Source of the DNA: Alcaligenes sp. SORT26
Lineage (GTDB): Bacteria; Pseudomonadota; Gammaproteobacteria; Burkholderiales; Burkholderiaceae_B
NCBI RefSeq assembly: GCF_017377875.1
Contig: NZ_CP070975.1
Location: 2,790,001-2,854,000 of the forward strand
Length of the DNA stretch: 64,000 nt
Direction: 5' to 3'
Shown here: in pieces, positions 42,401-48,227 of the stretch
Numbering within the stretch: the stretch's first letter is position 1
How the letters are laid out: the number at the start of each line of letters is the position of its first letter
Notes under the pieces: generated by a model
What the model saw: the letters and a program-made list of their open reading frames with translations, nothing else
Database searches by the model: none
What the model was told of the DNA's origin: nothing
Translations under genes and position numbers: made by a program

Positions 42401-43781
42401 TCGTTGTGTTGCCAGCGTCATCAGTCGTGGTAACTTTGGCTTCAACCTTGTCGTTGTTGACCAGTTCGGAGCCAGGAACGTCCACGCTCCAGGTCTTGCC
42501 GTCCGGGTTAACGGTGGTTTCGTACTCTTTGCCACCTACGGTCACAGTGACCTTGTCGCCAGGTTTGACGTCTTTGCCCACCGTACCGGTGATCGTGACA
42601 TCGCCGCCCGACTCTTCCTTGTTGATAACGTCATCGCCCGTGATCGGATCAATCTTGATCTCGGCTTCAGGAGGCGTGACGTCTACTTCGTAAGGACGAT
42701 CGGTAGTGACAGTTGTGCTGTTGCCAGCCTCGTCAGTCGTAGTGACTTTGGCTTCAATCTTGTCGTTATTGACCAGTTCGGAGCCAGGAACGTCCACGCT
42801 CCAGGTCTTGCCGTCCGGGTTAACGGTGGTTTCGTACTCTTTGCCACCGATGGTCACGGTGACCTTGTCGCCTGGCTTGACGTCTTTACCCACCGTACCG
42901 GTGATGGTGACGTCGCCGTCGGACTCGTCTTTGTTAATCACGTCGTCGCCCGTGATGGGGTCGATGGTGATTTCGGCTTCTGGAGGCAGAGTGTCGACCG
43001 TGGTCGTGTCTTCGCCGCCGTTACCTGGTGTGCCCACTTCGTTGGTGTAGCTACCGTCAGGTACTTTGACGGTGATTTCGCCTTCGTAGTTCGGTGGGGG
43101 AACCAGTGTGCCGGTCCAGGTCTTGGGATCTTTATTGTCAGGCGTCAGGCCTTCGATGCGACCACCGCCGGTGACCACGATGTCTTCGATGTCGAAGCCA
43201 AATGGCACTTCAGTGAACGTGAAGGTAACCGTGCCGTCGTCGTTGATCTTGACGGTAACGGAGGGGGGAACCAGGGGACCGGCTTCTTCTTCGCCTGTAC
43301 CGCTGTAGCCACCCAAGCGCACGTTTTCAACATTAGGCACGCCAGGACGTGGGTATTCCAGTGCCAGTGGGCGCGTGGTTTCCACAATGCTGACCAGACG
43401 AGTGAAGCTGCTGCCACCGCCTTCGCCACCACCGGTCAATACGGCAGCGGTTGGGTCAAGTTGGGAGAATGGGTCATTGCCGGCTTCCAAAGCGGCCAAC
43501 ACAGCCGTAATGGCTGGGTCGTTGGGGTTGGCCAGGGCGGCTGCCACAGGGTCCACATCCGTTTCTGCGATATCTCCGCTAACCAGGAAAGACCGGTTAT
43601 CGGAAATCGTCATGGGTGGGCTGCCTGGGATTTCGAGTTCGACGCTGGCGCCGGTCTCGGTGATGATCTCGGCGTTAACAGGGACACGCATCCCTTCTTT
43701 TACAGCTACTTTTGAACCATCGCTGGTACGAATCCATGCCGTACCTTCAACTCGGGTTACTAAAACAGTATCCAGTGCCAT
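30402..43781 (-). CDS. Giant LapA/BapA-type RTX adhesin with 34 Ig-like repeats
   Basis: A 4459-residue, type I-secreted surface adhesin for biofilm formation. Order: N-terminal retention module (1-130) with a DPTAAV dialanine site at 109-114, then a Gly-rich linker; one divergent Ig-like domain (about 165-260); 34 tandem Ig-like repeats of 104 residues (about 265-3800); a von Willebrand A domain with the metal site DRSNS near 3846; a beta-rich, possibly sugar-binding insert (about 4050-4195); RTX nonapeptides (GGDGNDIIFGD near 4230, GGAGNDILYGQGGNDTLIGG near 4320-4350); and a C-terminal type I secretion signal ending LKDGTLKSSDF. Its exporter lies upstream and LapG/LapD downstream. The terminator-like leader is described separately. 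Confidence 0.96.
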   Translation of the reverse strand: MALDTVLVTRVEGTAWIRTSDGSKVAVKEGMRVPVNAEIITETGASVELEIPGSPPMTISDNRSFLVSGDIAETDVDPVAAALANPNDPAITAVLAALEAGNDPFSQLDPTAAVLTGGGEGGGSSFTRLVSIVETTRPLALEYPRPGVPNVENVRLGGYSGTGEEEAGPLVPPSVTVKINDDGTVTFTFTEVPFGFDIEDIVVTGGGRIEGLTPDNKDPKTWTGTLVPPPNYEGEITVKVPDGSYTNEVGTPGNGGEDTTTVDTLPPEAEITIDPITGDDVINKDESDGDVTITGTVGKDVKPGDKVTVTIGGKEYETTVNPDGKTWSVDVPGSELVNNDKIEAKVTTTDEAGNSTTVTTDRPYEVDVTPPEAEIKIDPITGDDVINKEESGGDVTITGTVGKDVKPGDKVTVTVGGKEYETTVNPDGKTWSVDVPGSELVNNDKVEAKVTTTDDAGNTTTATDEKPYDVDVTPPEAEIKIDPITGDDVINKEESGGDVTITGTVGKDVKPGDKVTVTVGGKEYETTVNPDGKTWSVDVPGSELVNNDKVEAKVTTTDDAGNTTTATDEKPYDVDVTPPEAEIAINVIAEDDVINKAESEGDVTVSGTVGKDVKAGDTVTVTVNGKDYTTTVNADGKTWNVDVPGAELAKDSNVHAKVETEDAAGNPASAEADRGYGVDTDLPEAEIAINVIAEDDVINKAESESDVTITGTVGKDVKAGDTVTVTVNGKDYTTTVNADGKTWNVDVPGAELAKDSNVHAKVETEDAAGNPASAEADRGYGVDTDLPEAEIAINVIAEDDVINKAESEGDVTVSGTVGKDVKAGDTVTVTVNGKDYTTTVNADGKTWNVDVPGAELAKDSNVHAKVETEDAAGNPASAEADRGYGVDTDLPEAEIAINVIAEDDVVNKAESESDVTITGTVGKDVKAGDTVTVTVNGKDYTTTVNADGKTWNVDVPGAELAKDSNVHAKVETEDAAGNPASAEADRGYGVDTDLPEAEIAINVIAEDDVINKAESEGDVTVSGTVGKDVKAGDTVTVTVNGKDYTTTVNADGKTWNVDVPGAELAKDSNVHAKVETEDAAGNPASAEADRGYGVDTDLPEAEIAINVIAEDDVINKAESEGDVTVSGTVGKDVKAGDTVTVTVNGKDYTTTVNADGKTWNVDVPGAELAKDSNVHAKVETEDAAGNPASAEADRGYGVDTDLPEAEIAINVIAEDDVVNKAESESDVTITGTVGKDVKAGDTVTVTVNGKDYTTTVNADGKTWNVDVPGAELAKDSNVHAKVETEDAAGNPASAEADRGYGVDTDLPEAEIAINVIAEDDVINKAESEGDVTVSGTVGKDVKAGDTVTVTVNGKDYTTTVNADGKTWNVDVPGAELAKDSNVHAKVETEDAAGNPASAEADRGYGVDTDLPEAEIAINVIAEDDVVNKAESESDVTITGTVGKDVKAGDTVTVTVNGKDYTTTVNADGKTWNVDVPGAELAKDSNVHAKVETEDAAGNPASAEADRGYGVDTDLPEAEIAINVIAEDDVINKAESEGDVTVSGTVGKDVKAGDTVTVTVNGKDYTTTVNPDGKTWNVDVPGAELAKDSNVHAKVETEDAAGNPASAEADRGYGVDTDLPEAEIAINVIAEDDVVNKAESESDVTITGTVGKDVKAGDTVTVTVNGKDYTTTVNADGKTWNVDVPGAELAEDSNVHAKVETEDAAGNPASAEADRGYGVDTDLPEAEIAINVIAEDDVINKAESEGDVTVSGTVGKDVKAGDTVTVTVNGKDYTTTVNADGKTWNVDVPGAELAKDSNVHAKVETEDAAGNPASAEADRGYGVDTDLPEAEIAINVIAEDDVINKAESEGDVTVSGTVGKDVKAGDTVTVTVNGKDYTTTVNADGKTWNVDVPGAELAKDSNVHAKVETEDAAGNPASAEADRGYGVDTDLPEAEIAINVIAEDDVINKAESEGDVTVSGTVGKDVKAGDTVTVTVNGKDYTTTVNADGKTWNVDVPGAELAKDSNVHAKVETEDAAGNPASAEADRGYGVDTDLPEAEIAINVIAEDDVVNKAESESDVTITGTVGKDVKAGDTVTVTVNGKDYTTTVNPDGKTWNVDVPGAELAKDSNVHAKVETEDAAGNPASAEADRGYGVDTDLPEAEIVINVIAEDDVVNKAESESDVTITGTVGKDVKAGDTVTVTVNGKDYTTTVNADGKTWNVDVPGAELAKDSNVHAKVETEDAAGNPASAEADRGYGVETDLPEAEIAINVIAEDDVVNKAESESDVTITGTVGKDVKAGDTVTVTVNGKDYTTTVNADGKTWNVDVPGAELAKDSNVHAKVETEDAAGNPASAEADRGYGVDTDLPEAEIAINVIAEDDVVNKAESESDVTITGTVGKDVKAGDTVTVTVNGKDYTTTVNADGKTWNVDVPGAELAKDSNVHAKVETEDAAGNPASAEADRGYGVDTDLPEAEIAINVIAEDDVINKAESEGDVTVSGTVGKDVKAGDTVTVTVNGKDYTTTVNADGKTWNVDVPGAELAKDSNVHAKVETEDAAGNPASAEADRGYGVDTDLPEAEIAINVIAEDDVINKAESEGDVTVSGTVGKDVKAGDTVTVTVNGKDYTTTVNADGKTWNVDVPGAELAKDSNVHAKVETEDAAGNPASAEADRGYGVDTDLPEASITINTIAGDDVINKAESESDVTITGTVGKDVKAGDTVTVTVNGKDYTTTVNADGKTWNVDVPGAELAKDSNVHAKVETEDAAGNPASAEADRGYGVDTDLPEAEIAINVIAEDDVVNKAESESDVTITGTVGKDVKAGDTVTVTVNGKDYTTTVNADGKTWNVDVPGAELAKDSNVHAKVETEDAAGNPASAEADRGYGVDTDLPEASITINTIAGDDVINKAESESDVTLTGTVGKDVKAGDTVTVTVNGKDYTTTVNADGKTWNVDVPGAELAKDSNVHAKVETEDAAGNPASAEADRGYGVDTDLPEASITINTIAGDDVINKAESESDVTITGTVGKDVKAGDTVTVTVNGKDYTTTVNADGKTWNVDVPGAELAKDSNVHAKVETEDAAGNPASAEADRGYGVDTDLPEAEIAINVIAEDDVVNKAESESDVTITGTVGKDVKAGDTVTVTVNGKDYTTTVNADGKTWNVDVPGAELAKDSNVHAKVETEDAAGNPASAEADRGYGVDTDLPEASITINTIAGDDVINKAESESDVTLTGTVGKDVKAGDTVTVTVNGKDYTTTVNADGKTWNVDVPGAELAKDSNVHAKVETEDAAGNPASAEADRGYGVDTDLPEASITINTIAGDDVINKAESESDVTITGTVGKDVKAGDTVTVTVNGKDYTTTVNADGKTWNVDVPGAELAKDSNVHAKVETEDAAGNPASAEADRGYGVDTDLPEASITINTIAGDDVINKAESESDVTLTGTVGKDVKAGDTVTVTVNGKDYTTTVNADGKTWNVDVPGAELAKDSNVHAKVETEDAAGNPASAEADRGYGVDTDLPEASITINTIAGDDVINKAESESNVTLTGTVGKDVKAGDTVTVTVNGKDYTTTVNADGKTWNVDVPGAELAKDSNVHAKVETEDAAGNPASAEADRGYDVQTALPKAEIAIDTIAGDDVINKAESESNITLTGTVGQDVKAGDKVTVTVNGKDYTTTVNTDGKTWSVSVPGSELALDDNVHAKVETKDAAGNSASAEADRDYGVQTTLPEAEITLDPIAGDGVLDHKEAGDGKGTIDVTGTVGKDVQPGDTVTLTIGGKEYTGTVGNDLTFKIPVPVQDLLKNDTVDAKVTTTDSAGNSASANDSGPYTLDVDQLIIDGNGGGNPNGGVGDDVIIGDRGGVQENIVHGQSYNIAILVDRSNSMKEASGTDNMNRMQLLKAALTTLAESLANHEGGTVNLSIIGFGTKADTPIVFKDLTHADLIKLLNSIDTLNGYNSGWNSNVGGTNYEAAFKAAEAWFKTGDAPATDKNGNAYENVTYFLTDGNPTQYGTGQGAGSGYDATADSRGKTAYDSLVTSSGSKVYAVGIGNDVSVDVLRKYDNTGTEVVDVIRGTKDVTDFENGRHDGWDKVSGNGSLGVQNLGSSRNPDNRLEITDTYSRNGDTATTVAGPGMTVAAGSYGKLSFHYAENGRNSQDVFQWQLQKFNVKTGNWEVVQEGGRPGSSGTITTKPVGEGQYRFEFLVDDRSSSGNYKVYIDDVTMLSSGNSNDWKEVNKVDIVNTKEDLDAALKGGSITNDPAPVGNDHIIGGDGNDIIFGDTINTDGSVLPWHEVGGRPDNLPDGSGLKALEVFLQMKNNGTPATGNDLYEYIKENHADFNVDGDKRGGDDILDGGAGNDILYGQGGNDTLIGGAGDDIMFGGEGDDTFVWNKGDQGTTSKPAVDYVMDFGDSGTDTLDITDLLSGHDLNNGDLSQYLTVGSSANGKMEIGISSQGNGQIDQKIILDNIDFDAEKAAQIANSLKDGTLKSSDF
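32376..42990 (-). repeat. 34 tandem 312-bp repeats encoding Ig-like adhesin domains
   Basis: The period is 312 bases (104 codons). The first three units (near 42990-42050) are a separate subtype (PPEAEIKIDPITGDDVINKEES, NPDGKTWSVDVPGSELVNND). Units 4-23 are mostly PEAEIAINVIAEDDV(I/V)NKAESE(G/S)DVT. Units 24-32 alternate that type with PEASITINTIAGDDV. Units 33-34 are divergent caps. Variation within types is almost confined to synonymous or paired positions, indicating recent unequal crossing-over. Short reads may not assemble this region reliably. Confidence 0.95.
33890..35761 (-). repeat. Tandem 936-bp higher-order duplication (two blocks of three Ig repeats)
   Basis: 33890-34825 and 34826-35761 match almost base for base by eye, each carrying the same order of ASI, ASI and AEI subtype units. 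The few differences are near the right-hand ends. Evidence of a recent block duplication inside the adhesin gene. Confidence 0.8.
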
Positions 43782-43796
43782 GACTGTCTGATTCCT

Positions 43797-43889
43797 AAAA
43801 AAAGACCGCGGCGACGCAGCAGTCTGAAATTGACTTTCTTTGATCAGAGAATAGCGAGTTGACCCGCTGCTCGATATTGGCGTCGCCGC
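43797..43889 (-). terminator. Terminator-like stem with T-run in the adhesin leader
   Basis: On the - strand GCGGCGACGC (43889-43880) pairs with GCGTCGCCGC (43817-43808). The stem extends by AGCAG/CTGCT beyond an 8-base bulge, and is followed by GGTC and seven T (complement of 43797-43803). The T-run ends only 15 bases before the adhesin ATG, leaving no room for a promoter between. It either ends luxR transcription or attenuates the adhesin transcript. Confidence 0.65.
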
Positions 43890-43908
43890 CAGTTCGCTGT
43901 TTTATTTA

Positions 43909-43931
43909 TTGTTATTGACTTAACTTAACAA
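43909..43931. promoter_or_regulatory. Inverted repeat TTGTTA-N11-TAACAA, candidate operator of the adhesin gene
   Basis: Hyphenated dyad in the AT-rich 67 bases between luxR and the leader stem. On the - strand TTGTTA lies 17 bases before TAAATA, so the region also resembles a weak promoter for the adhesin. Confidence 0.35.
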
Positions 43932-43956
43932 TACGAACGGGACGGCGAGCAGGCGC

Positions 43957-44571
43957 TTAGGCTATGCCGTGTACTTTTAGCGCCAACATCAAACGATCTG
44001 TTACATTCAGCTTCTCAAAAACAGCCTGGAGATGGGCGCGCACCGTTCTTTCGGTGATTCCCAGATCGTTTGCAATCAACTGATTGGAGTGACCCAGCGA
44101 GGCGCGTTGCGCAACCTCGACTTCACGGCTGGTCAAGGTGCTTTCCCAACCCGCCTTCGGTTCCAGACGACGGGTGACATCGCTGAGCAAACGGCTCAGC
44201 AAGGACTCGCCCACCCAGACCTGGCCACTGGCCACATGATCCAGCGCCTGCACCAGCAGCGGGGAGGAACTGTAAGCATGAATGTAACCACGCGCACCCA
44301 AAGCCAGAACAGACTGGCCTTCCGTATCCAGTGGCCGGGGGCTGGCGATAATTACTTTCATGCCCTGCACGGCCTGGGCCCACTGAGGATGGTTCCACAA
44401 AGCCAGGGCGCTATCGACCACCACCAGATCACGATGCTGTTGTTTCCAACGCAATAAATCGTCCATGCCCTGCCCTCTGGCGGGCAGCCAGGTCACGGAT
44501 TCCAGATGACGCCAATGCTGCCACAACGCCTCATCGGCAGTCAGAAATAAAACCGAATTTACTTGTCGCAT
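43957..44571 (-). CDS. LuxR-type regulator with degenerate receiver domain, in the lap locus
   Basis: A 204-residue DNA-binding protein. The C-terminal LuxR/FixJ helix-turn-helix is clear (LTSREVEVAQRASLGHSNQLIANDLGITERTVRAHLQAVFEKLNVTDRLMLAL, about 146-199). The N-terminal 120 residues look like a receiver: D53 is in the phosphoacceptor position (VVVDSALAL) and D13-E14 may replace the acidic pair. The usual T/S switch and the invariant lysine of GAxGYLxK are not seen (ASPRP, GARGYIHAY), so phosphorylation is doubtful, as in CsgD-like regulators. It lies between the exporter operon and the adhesin and is a good candidate for controlling either. Confidence 0.85.
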   Translation of the reverse strand: MRQVNSVLFLTADEALWQHWRHLESVTWLPARGQGMDDLLRWKQQHRDLVVVDSALALWNHPQWAQAVQGMKVIIASPRPLDTEGQSVLALGARGYIHAYSSSPLLVQALDHVASGQVWVGESLLSRLLSDVTRRLEPKAGWESTLTSREVEVAQRASLGHSNQLIANDLGITERTVRAHLQAVFEKLNVTDRLMLALKVHGIA

Positions 44572-44679
44572 ACCGCTTTTCCCTTACTGGTAACACGAGC
44601 TATAAGCCATCAGCTCTTGGTCTGACTCGGGTGTTACACCTCTATCGTCAGCGCTACTCCCCCAACGGACCGATCGGCC

Positions 44680-46041
44680 TTAACGCTCCCTGAAGGCGTT
44701 GGATCTGGCCCTGAGAATAGGTTTGAGTAAGTACTGCATAACTGTCCGCTTGCCCGTCAGGATGTGCACATCGGCCACCATACCGGGCAAGATTGGACGG
44801 TTATCGTCACCGACGTAAACCGTGTCAGTACGTACCTTAGCTATATAGAATGAATTGCCTTTTTCATCGGTAATGGTGTCGGCACTGGTTTGCTCCAGCA
44901 CGCCAGGCAAGCCACCATAGATGGCGAAGTCATAAGCCGTGAACTTGACCTCGGCAGTCTGTCCCGAGTGCAGAAACCCGATATCGCGCGGATTAATACG
45001 TACTTCCAGCAACAAGGTGTCATCGGTAGGCACGATTTCCAGAATATCTTTACCGGGTTGCAGCACACCGCCCACCGTATTGGCAGACAGCGTCTTGACC
45101 GTGCCGCGCACAGGCGAGCGCACTTCAGCCAGTCGCACACGATCAGCCAAGGCGCGTTGGCCTTGTTCCAGAGAAGCCAATTTGGCGCGTGTTTCAGCCA
45201 GCTCGGTACGGGCCTGGTTGCGGAAGATGATTTCCACTTCGCCAATACGGTTCTGAGCTTCCTGAATGGAGGCTTGAATACGGCTGATCTGTGCGGTAGC
45301 TGCTTTCTGTTCACCGCAGTAACGAGCCACATCACGTTGCAAGCGCAGCAAGTCCACTTCGGACACCGCTCCGCTCTTAAGCAAAGGACGAGTCATTTGC
45401 AGCTCTTGCGAAGTCAGCCCGCAACTGGATGCCGCTTGGTCACGGTTAGCCTGCGTTTCACGCAATTCCTGTTGACGCTGGTTCAACTGCTCTTGAGCCA
45501 CCGAAATATTGGTGCGAAGCTCTTCTGTCCGAGCCTGCCAGACACGGCGCTCCATTTCAGCCAGATCCGGTGCTTTCTCCAGAACTTCGCTGGGCATATC
45601 AAAGGGCTGGTCGGCCGCAATGGCTTCCAGACGAGCCGCCTTGGCCATCAAGGACAAGGATTCGGCTTCGTTCTCACCCAGAGACGACGAGGCACGCGTA
45701 GGATCAACTCGCAGCAGCACTTCACCGGCTTCCACGGATTGACCGGGCCGCACCAGAATTTCTTCAACAACGCCGCCGTCCAGGCTTTGCACAATCTGCA
45801 CCTGGCGAGAAGGCACCACTTTGCCTTCACCGCGCACAACTTCATCAATACTGGCCAGGCTTGCCCAGACGATCAGCACGCATAACGCCAAAAGGCTTAG
45901 CCAGATCAGCAAGGTAGAGCCGCGCACTTCCTGGTAGCGAGCTGTCCAGGAAGCGTTCTTGACCATATTGTTGCCAATAGGTGGCGAATCGGAATTGTCG
46001 AGCTGAGTACGCACCCAAGCGATCAGATTTTTGATCTTCAT
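44680..46041 (-). CDS. lapC: LapC-like type I secretion membrane-fusion protein (HlyD family)
   Basis: A 453-residue periplasmic adaptor that links the ABC exporter to the outer-membrane channel. One TM near residues 43-65 (LIWLSLLALCVLIVWASLAS), then lipoyl-like half motifs (VVPSRQVQIVQSLDGGVVEEILVRPGQSVEAGEVLLRVDPTRA, about 77-119), a long coiled-coil hairpin (about 150-300), and the barrel/distal region with RSPVRGTVKTL and GMVADVHILTGKRTVMQYLLKPI. Its start overlaps the lapB stop by ATGA (46038-46041), so translation is coupled. Confidence 0.93.
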   Translation of the reverse strand: MKIKNLIAWVRTQLDNSDSPPIGNNMVKNASWTARYQEVRGSTLLIWLSLLALCVLIVWASLASIDEVVRGEGKVVPSRQVQIVQSLDGGVVEEILVRPGQSVEAGEVLLRVDPTRASSSLGENEAESLSLMAKAARLEAIAADQPFDMPSEVLEKAPDLAEMERRVWQARTEELRTNISVAQEQLNQRQQELRETQANRDQAASSCGLTSQELQMTRPLLKSGAVSEVDLLRLQRDVARYCGEQKAATAQISRIQASIQEAQNRIGEVEIIFRNQARTELAETRAKLASLEQGQRALADRVRLAEVRSPVRGTVKTLSANTVGGVLQPGKDILEIVPTDDTLLLEVRINPRDIGFLHSGQTAEVKFTAYDFAIYGGLPGVLEQTSADTITDEKGNSFYIAKVRTDTVYVGDDNRPILPGMVADVHILTGKRTVMQYLLKPILRARSNAFRER

Positions 46042-48227
46042 GATGCACTCCGGGCTTTACCGATCTGCCCACTACGCAAGGCAGCAACAACCTGATCTTT
46101 CGGACCATCGGCCACAATGCGGCCCATATCCATCACGATCAGGCGATCCACCAGCTCCAGCAAGGCCGTACGGTGTGTCACCAGCACCACCGTTTTGCCT
46201 TCGCACTCTTTATGCAGGCTACGGCGCAATGCGGATTCGCTCTGGTTATCCATATTGCTGCTGGGTTCGTCCAGCAACAGAATAGACGGGCTACCAATCA
46301 GGGCACGCGCCACGGCAATGGCTTGGCGTTGACCTCCCGACAGGGATTCGCCACGCTCGCCAATCATCATGTCGTAGCCATCAGGATGGAGTCGGGCAAA
46401 ATCGTCCACCCCGGCTTGGCGAGCTGCTGCCAGCATCTGCTCGTCGGTCGCGTAAGGCGTACCCATGATCAGATTGTGTTTCAAGGTGCCATAAAACAGC
46501 ATGGGGTCCTGCGAGACATAACCCATGGAGCGACGTACGTCAGCCGGGTCAATCTGCAAGCTATCAATGCCATCCAGCACCACGGTGCCGCCGGTCGGTT
46601 TGTACAGCCCGAGGATCAATTTGGACAGCGTGGTTTTACCGGAACCGATACGCCCAATAATGCCGATCTTCTCGCCCGCTTTTAAGGAGAAGCTGACCTT
46701 GTCGAGCACGTTCTGAGTTGCACCGGGATAGGTGAAACTGACGTTCCGAAACTCAATCGAGCCTTCCAGATAGGGACGAGGCACAAAGTGACGCTCTTCG
46801 GGATGCTCAACCGGCATCTGCATGTAGGAATCCACCGAACCCAAAGAGGTACGGGCATTCTGATACTGCATCATCAAACCTGCCACCTGCCCCAAGGGAG
46901 CCAGACAGCGGCCAGCAATCATGGAGGAAGCAATAATGCCACCCATGGTCAGCTTGGTTTCCTGAACCAGGTACACCCCGATAATGACTACGCTGATGGT
47001 GACCATCTGCTGCAGCATTTGCACCGTGTTAACGGTAAGGGTGGAGGTCATCTTGATTTTGGCGCCCTGGCGAGCCAGATACTCGGTGGACTGTTCCCAG
47101 GCCCGCTGAGCATTGCTTTGGGCATTCAACACTTTCAGTGTTTCCAGCCCAGCCAGAGACTCGACCAAACCTGCGTTACGCTGAGCGGCCGCCTGGAAGG
47201 TCTGTTTGGTCAAACGCTCCATACGAGCCTGGGCGAACCAGGAAATACCCAAAATAATAAAAATGGCTACAACCGGCGGAATCAGCATCCAGGGTGAAAT
47301 CCACGCCAGCACAGCCAAAAACAACAGCACAAAAGGCAAATCGACCAGTGTGGTCAAACTGGCCGAAGCGATGAAATCACGCACGGATTCAAACGAGCGC
47401 AGGTTGGCAGCAAAAGAGCCCACCGACGGCGGTCGGTTCTCCATACGCAAGTCCAGCACCCGCTCCATAATGCGAGCCGATAACTGAATATCCACACGTT
47501 TGCTGGCGGCATCGACCACATAGGCCCGCACGCTGGTCAGCAACATGTTCATCAGTAACACCAGACCAATCCCGATCGACAGCACCCACAGGGTTTCAAT
47601 CGCTTTATTGGGGACGACCCGGTCATACACGTTCATGGTGTAGAGCGGAATGGCCAGGGCAAACAGATTAATCAGAAAGGCGGCGCCAATCGCATCGCGA
47701 TACAGACGCCAGTTCTGCACCACGGCAGCCCAGAACCAGTGCTTGCCCTTGATCGGGGCCACACCATCTTTAGCACGTGCTTCAACCCGAAAATCCGGCT
47801 GCACAACGGCCAACAGCCCGGAGTACTGCGCTTGCAGAACGTCCAGACTGATTTCACTGGGGCTACCGCTTTCCGGAAAGTGCACCCGCGCCTGCTGATC
47901 ATCCAGACTCAGCAAGACACATGCCCGGTTATTGTTCAGCAACAAAATAACCGGGAACAGGTTGGTGTCCAGTTCGGTGAACGGTCGACGCCAGATTCGG
48001 GCCGTGCAATGGCCTCGCGCCGCTGCCCGACTAAGTAGCGCGGGCGTCAGTCGCCCTCGCTGCAAAGGCAGACCCGCCGACAAGTGCTGCGGCGTGCAGG
48101 GATTACCGTGGATACGGGTAATCTCTGCCAAGCAGGTCAGGAGCGGATCATCATGGGTCAGATGAGGCGGGATACTGAATTCCCCGCTTGTGGGTGTCGT
48201 GCTATCAGATGAGTGGTTCATCGTCAT
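46038..48227 (-). CDS. lapB: LapB-like type I secretion ABC transporter
   Basis: A 729-residue inner-membrane exporter, half-transporter type. The N-terminal ~140 residues are a C39-like domain; the position of the catalytic cysteine appears replaced (DDPLLTCL), so it should bind rather than cut substrate. The TM domain spans about 170-450 with six helices. The ATPase domain has Walker A GRIGSGKTT, signature LSGGQRQ, Walker B ILLLDEP and the H-loop VLVTHR. It overlaps the small gene upstream and lapC downstream, so the three are one transcript. The substrate is the adhesin at 30402-43781. Confidence 0.94.
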   Translation of the reverse strand: MTMNHSSDSTTPTSGEFSIPPHLTHDDPLLTCLAEITRIHGNPCTPQHLSAGLPLQRGRLTPALLSRAAARGHCTARIWRRPFTELDTNLFPVILLLNNNRACVLLSLDDQQARVHFPESGSPSEISLDVLQAQYSGLLAVVQPDFRVEARAKDGVAPIKGKHWFWAAVVQNWRLYRDAIGAAFLINLFALAIPLYTMNVYDRVVPNKAIETLWVLSIGIGLVLLMNMLLTSVRAYVVDAASKRVDIQLSARIMERVLDLRMENRPPSVGSFAANLRSFESVRDFIASASLTTLVDLPFVLLFLAVLAWISPWMLIPPVVAIFIILGISWFAQARMERLTKQTFQAAAQRNAGLVESLAGLETLKVLNAQSNAQRAWEQSTEYLARQGAKIKMTSTLTVNTVQMLQQMVTISVVIIGVYLVQETKLTMGGIIASSMIAGRCLAPLGQVAGLMMQYQNARTSLGSVDSYMQMPVEHPEERHFVPRPYLEGSIEFRNVSFTYPGATQNVLDKVSFSLKAGEKIGIIGRIGSGKTTLSKLILGLYKPTGGTVVLDGIDSLQIDPADVRRSMGYVSQDPMLFYGTLKHNLIMGTPYATDEQMLAAARQAGVDDFARLHPDGYDMMIGERGESLSGGQRQAIAVARALIGSPSILLLDEPSSNMDNQSESALRRSLHKECEGKTVVLVTHRTALLELVDRLIVMDMGRIVADGPKDQVVAALRSGQIGKARSAS

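Noticed and set aside
32376-42990. Regular direct repeats as a possible CRISPR array
   Set aside because: The period is 312 bp with no unique spacers, and the units encode Ig-like domains in one continuous frame.
30393-43715. A 4440-codon open frame on the + strand opposite the adhesin
   Set aside because: It is the complement of a highly repetitive coding sequence whose codon choice avoids stops in this frame. It shows no family resemblance, and the - strand frame has clear domains, start site and terminator.
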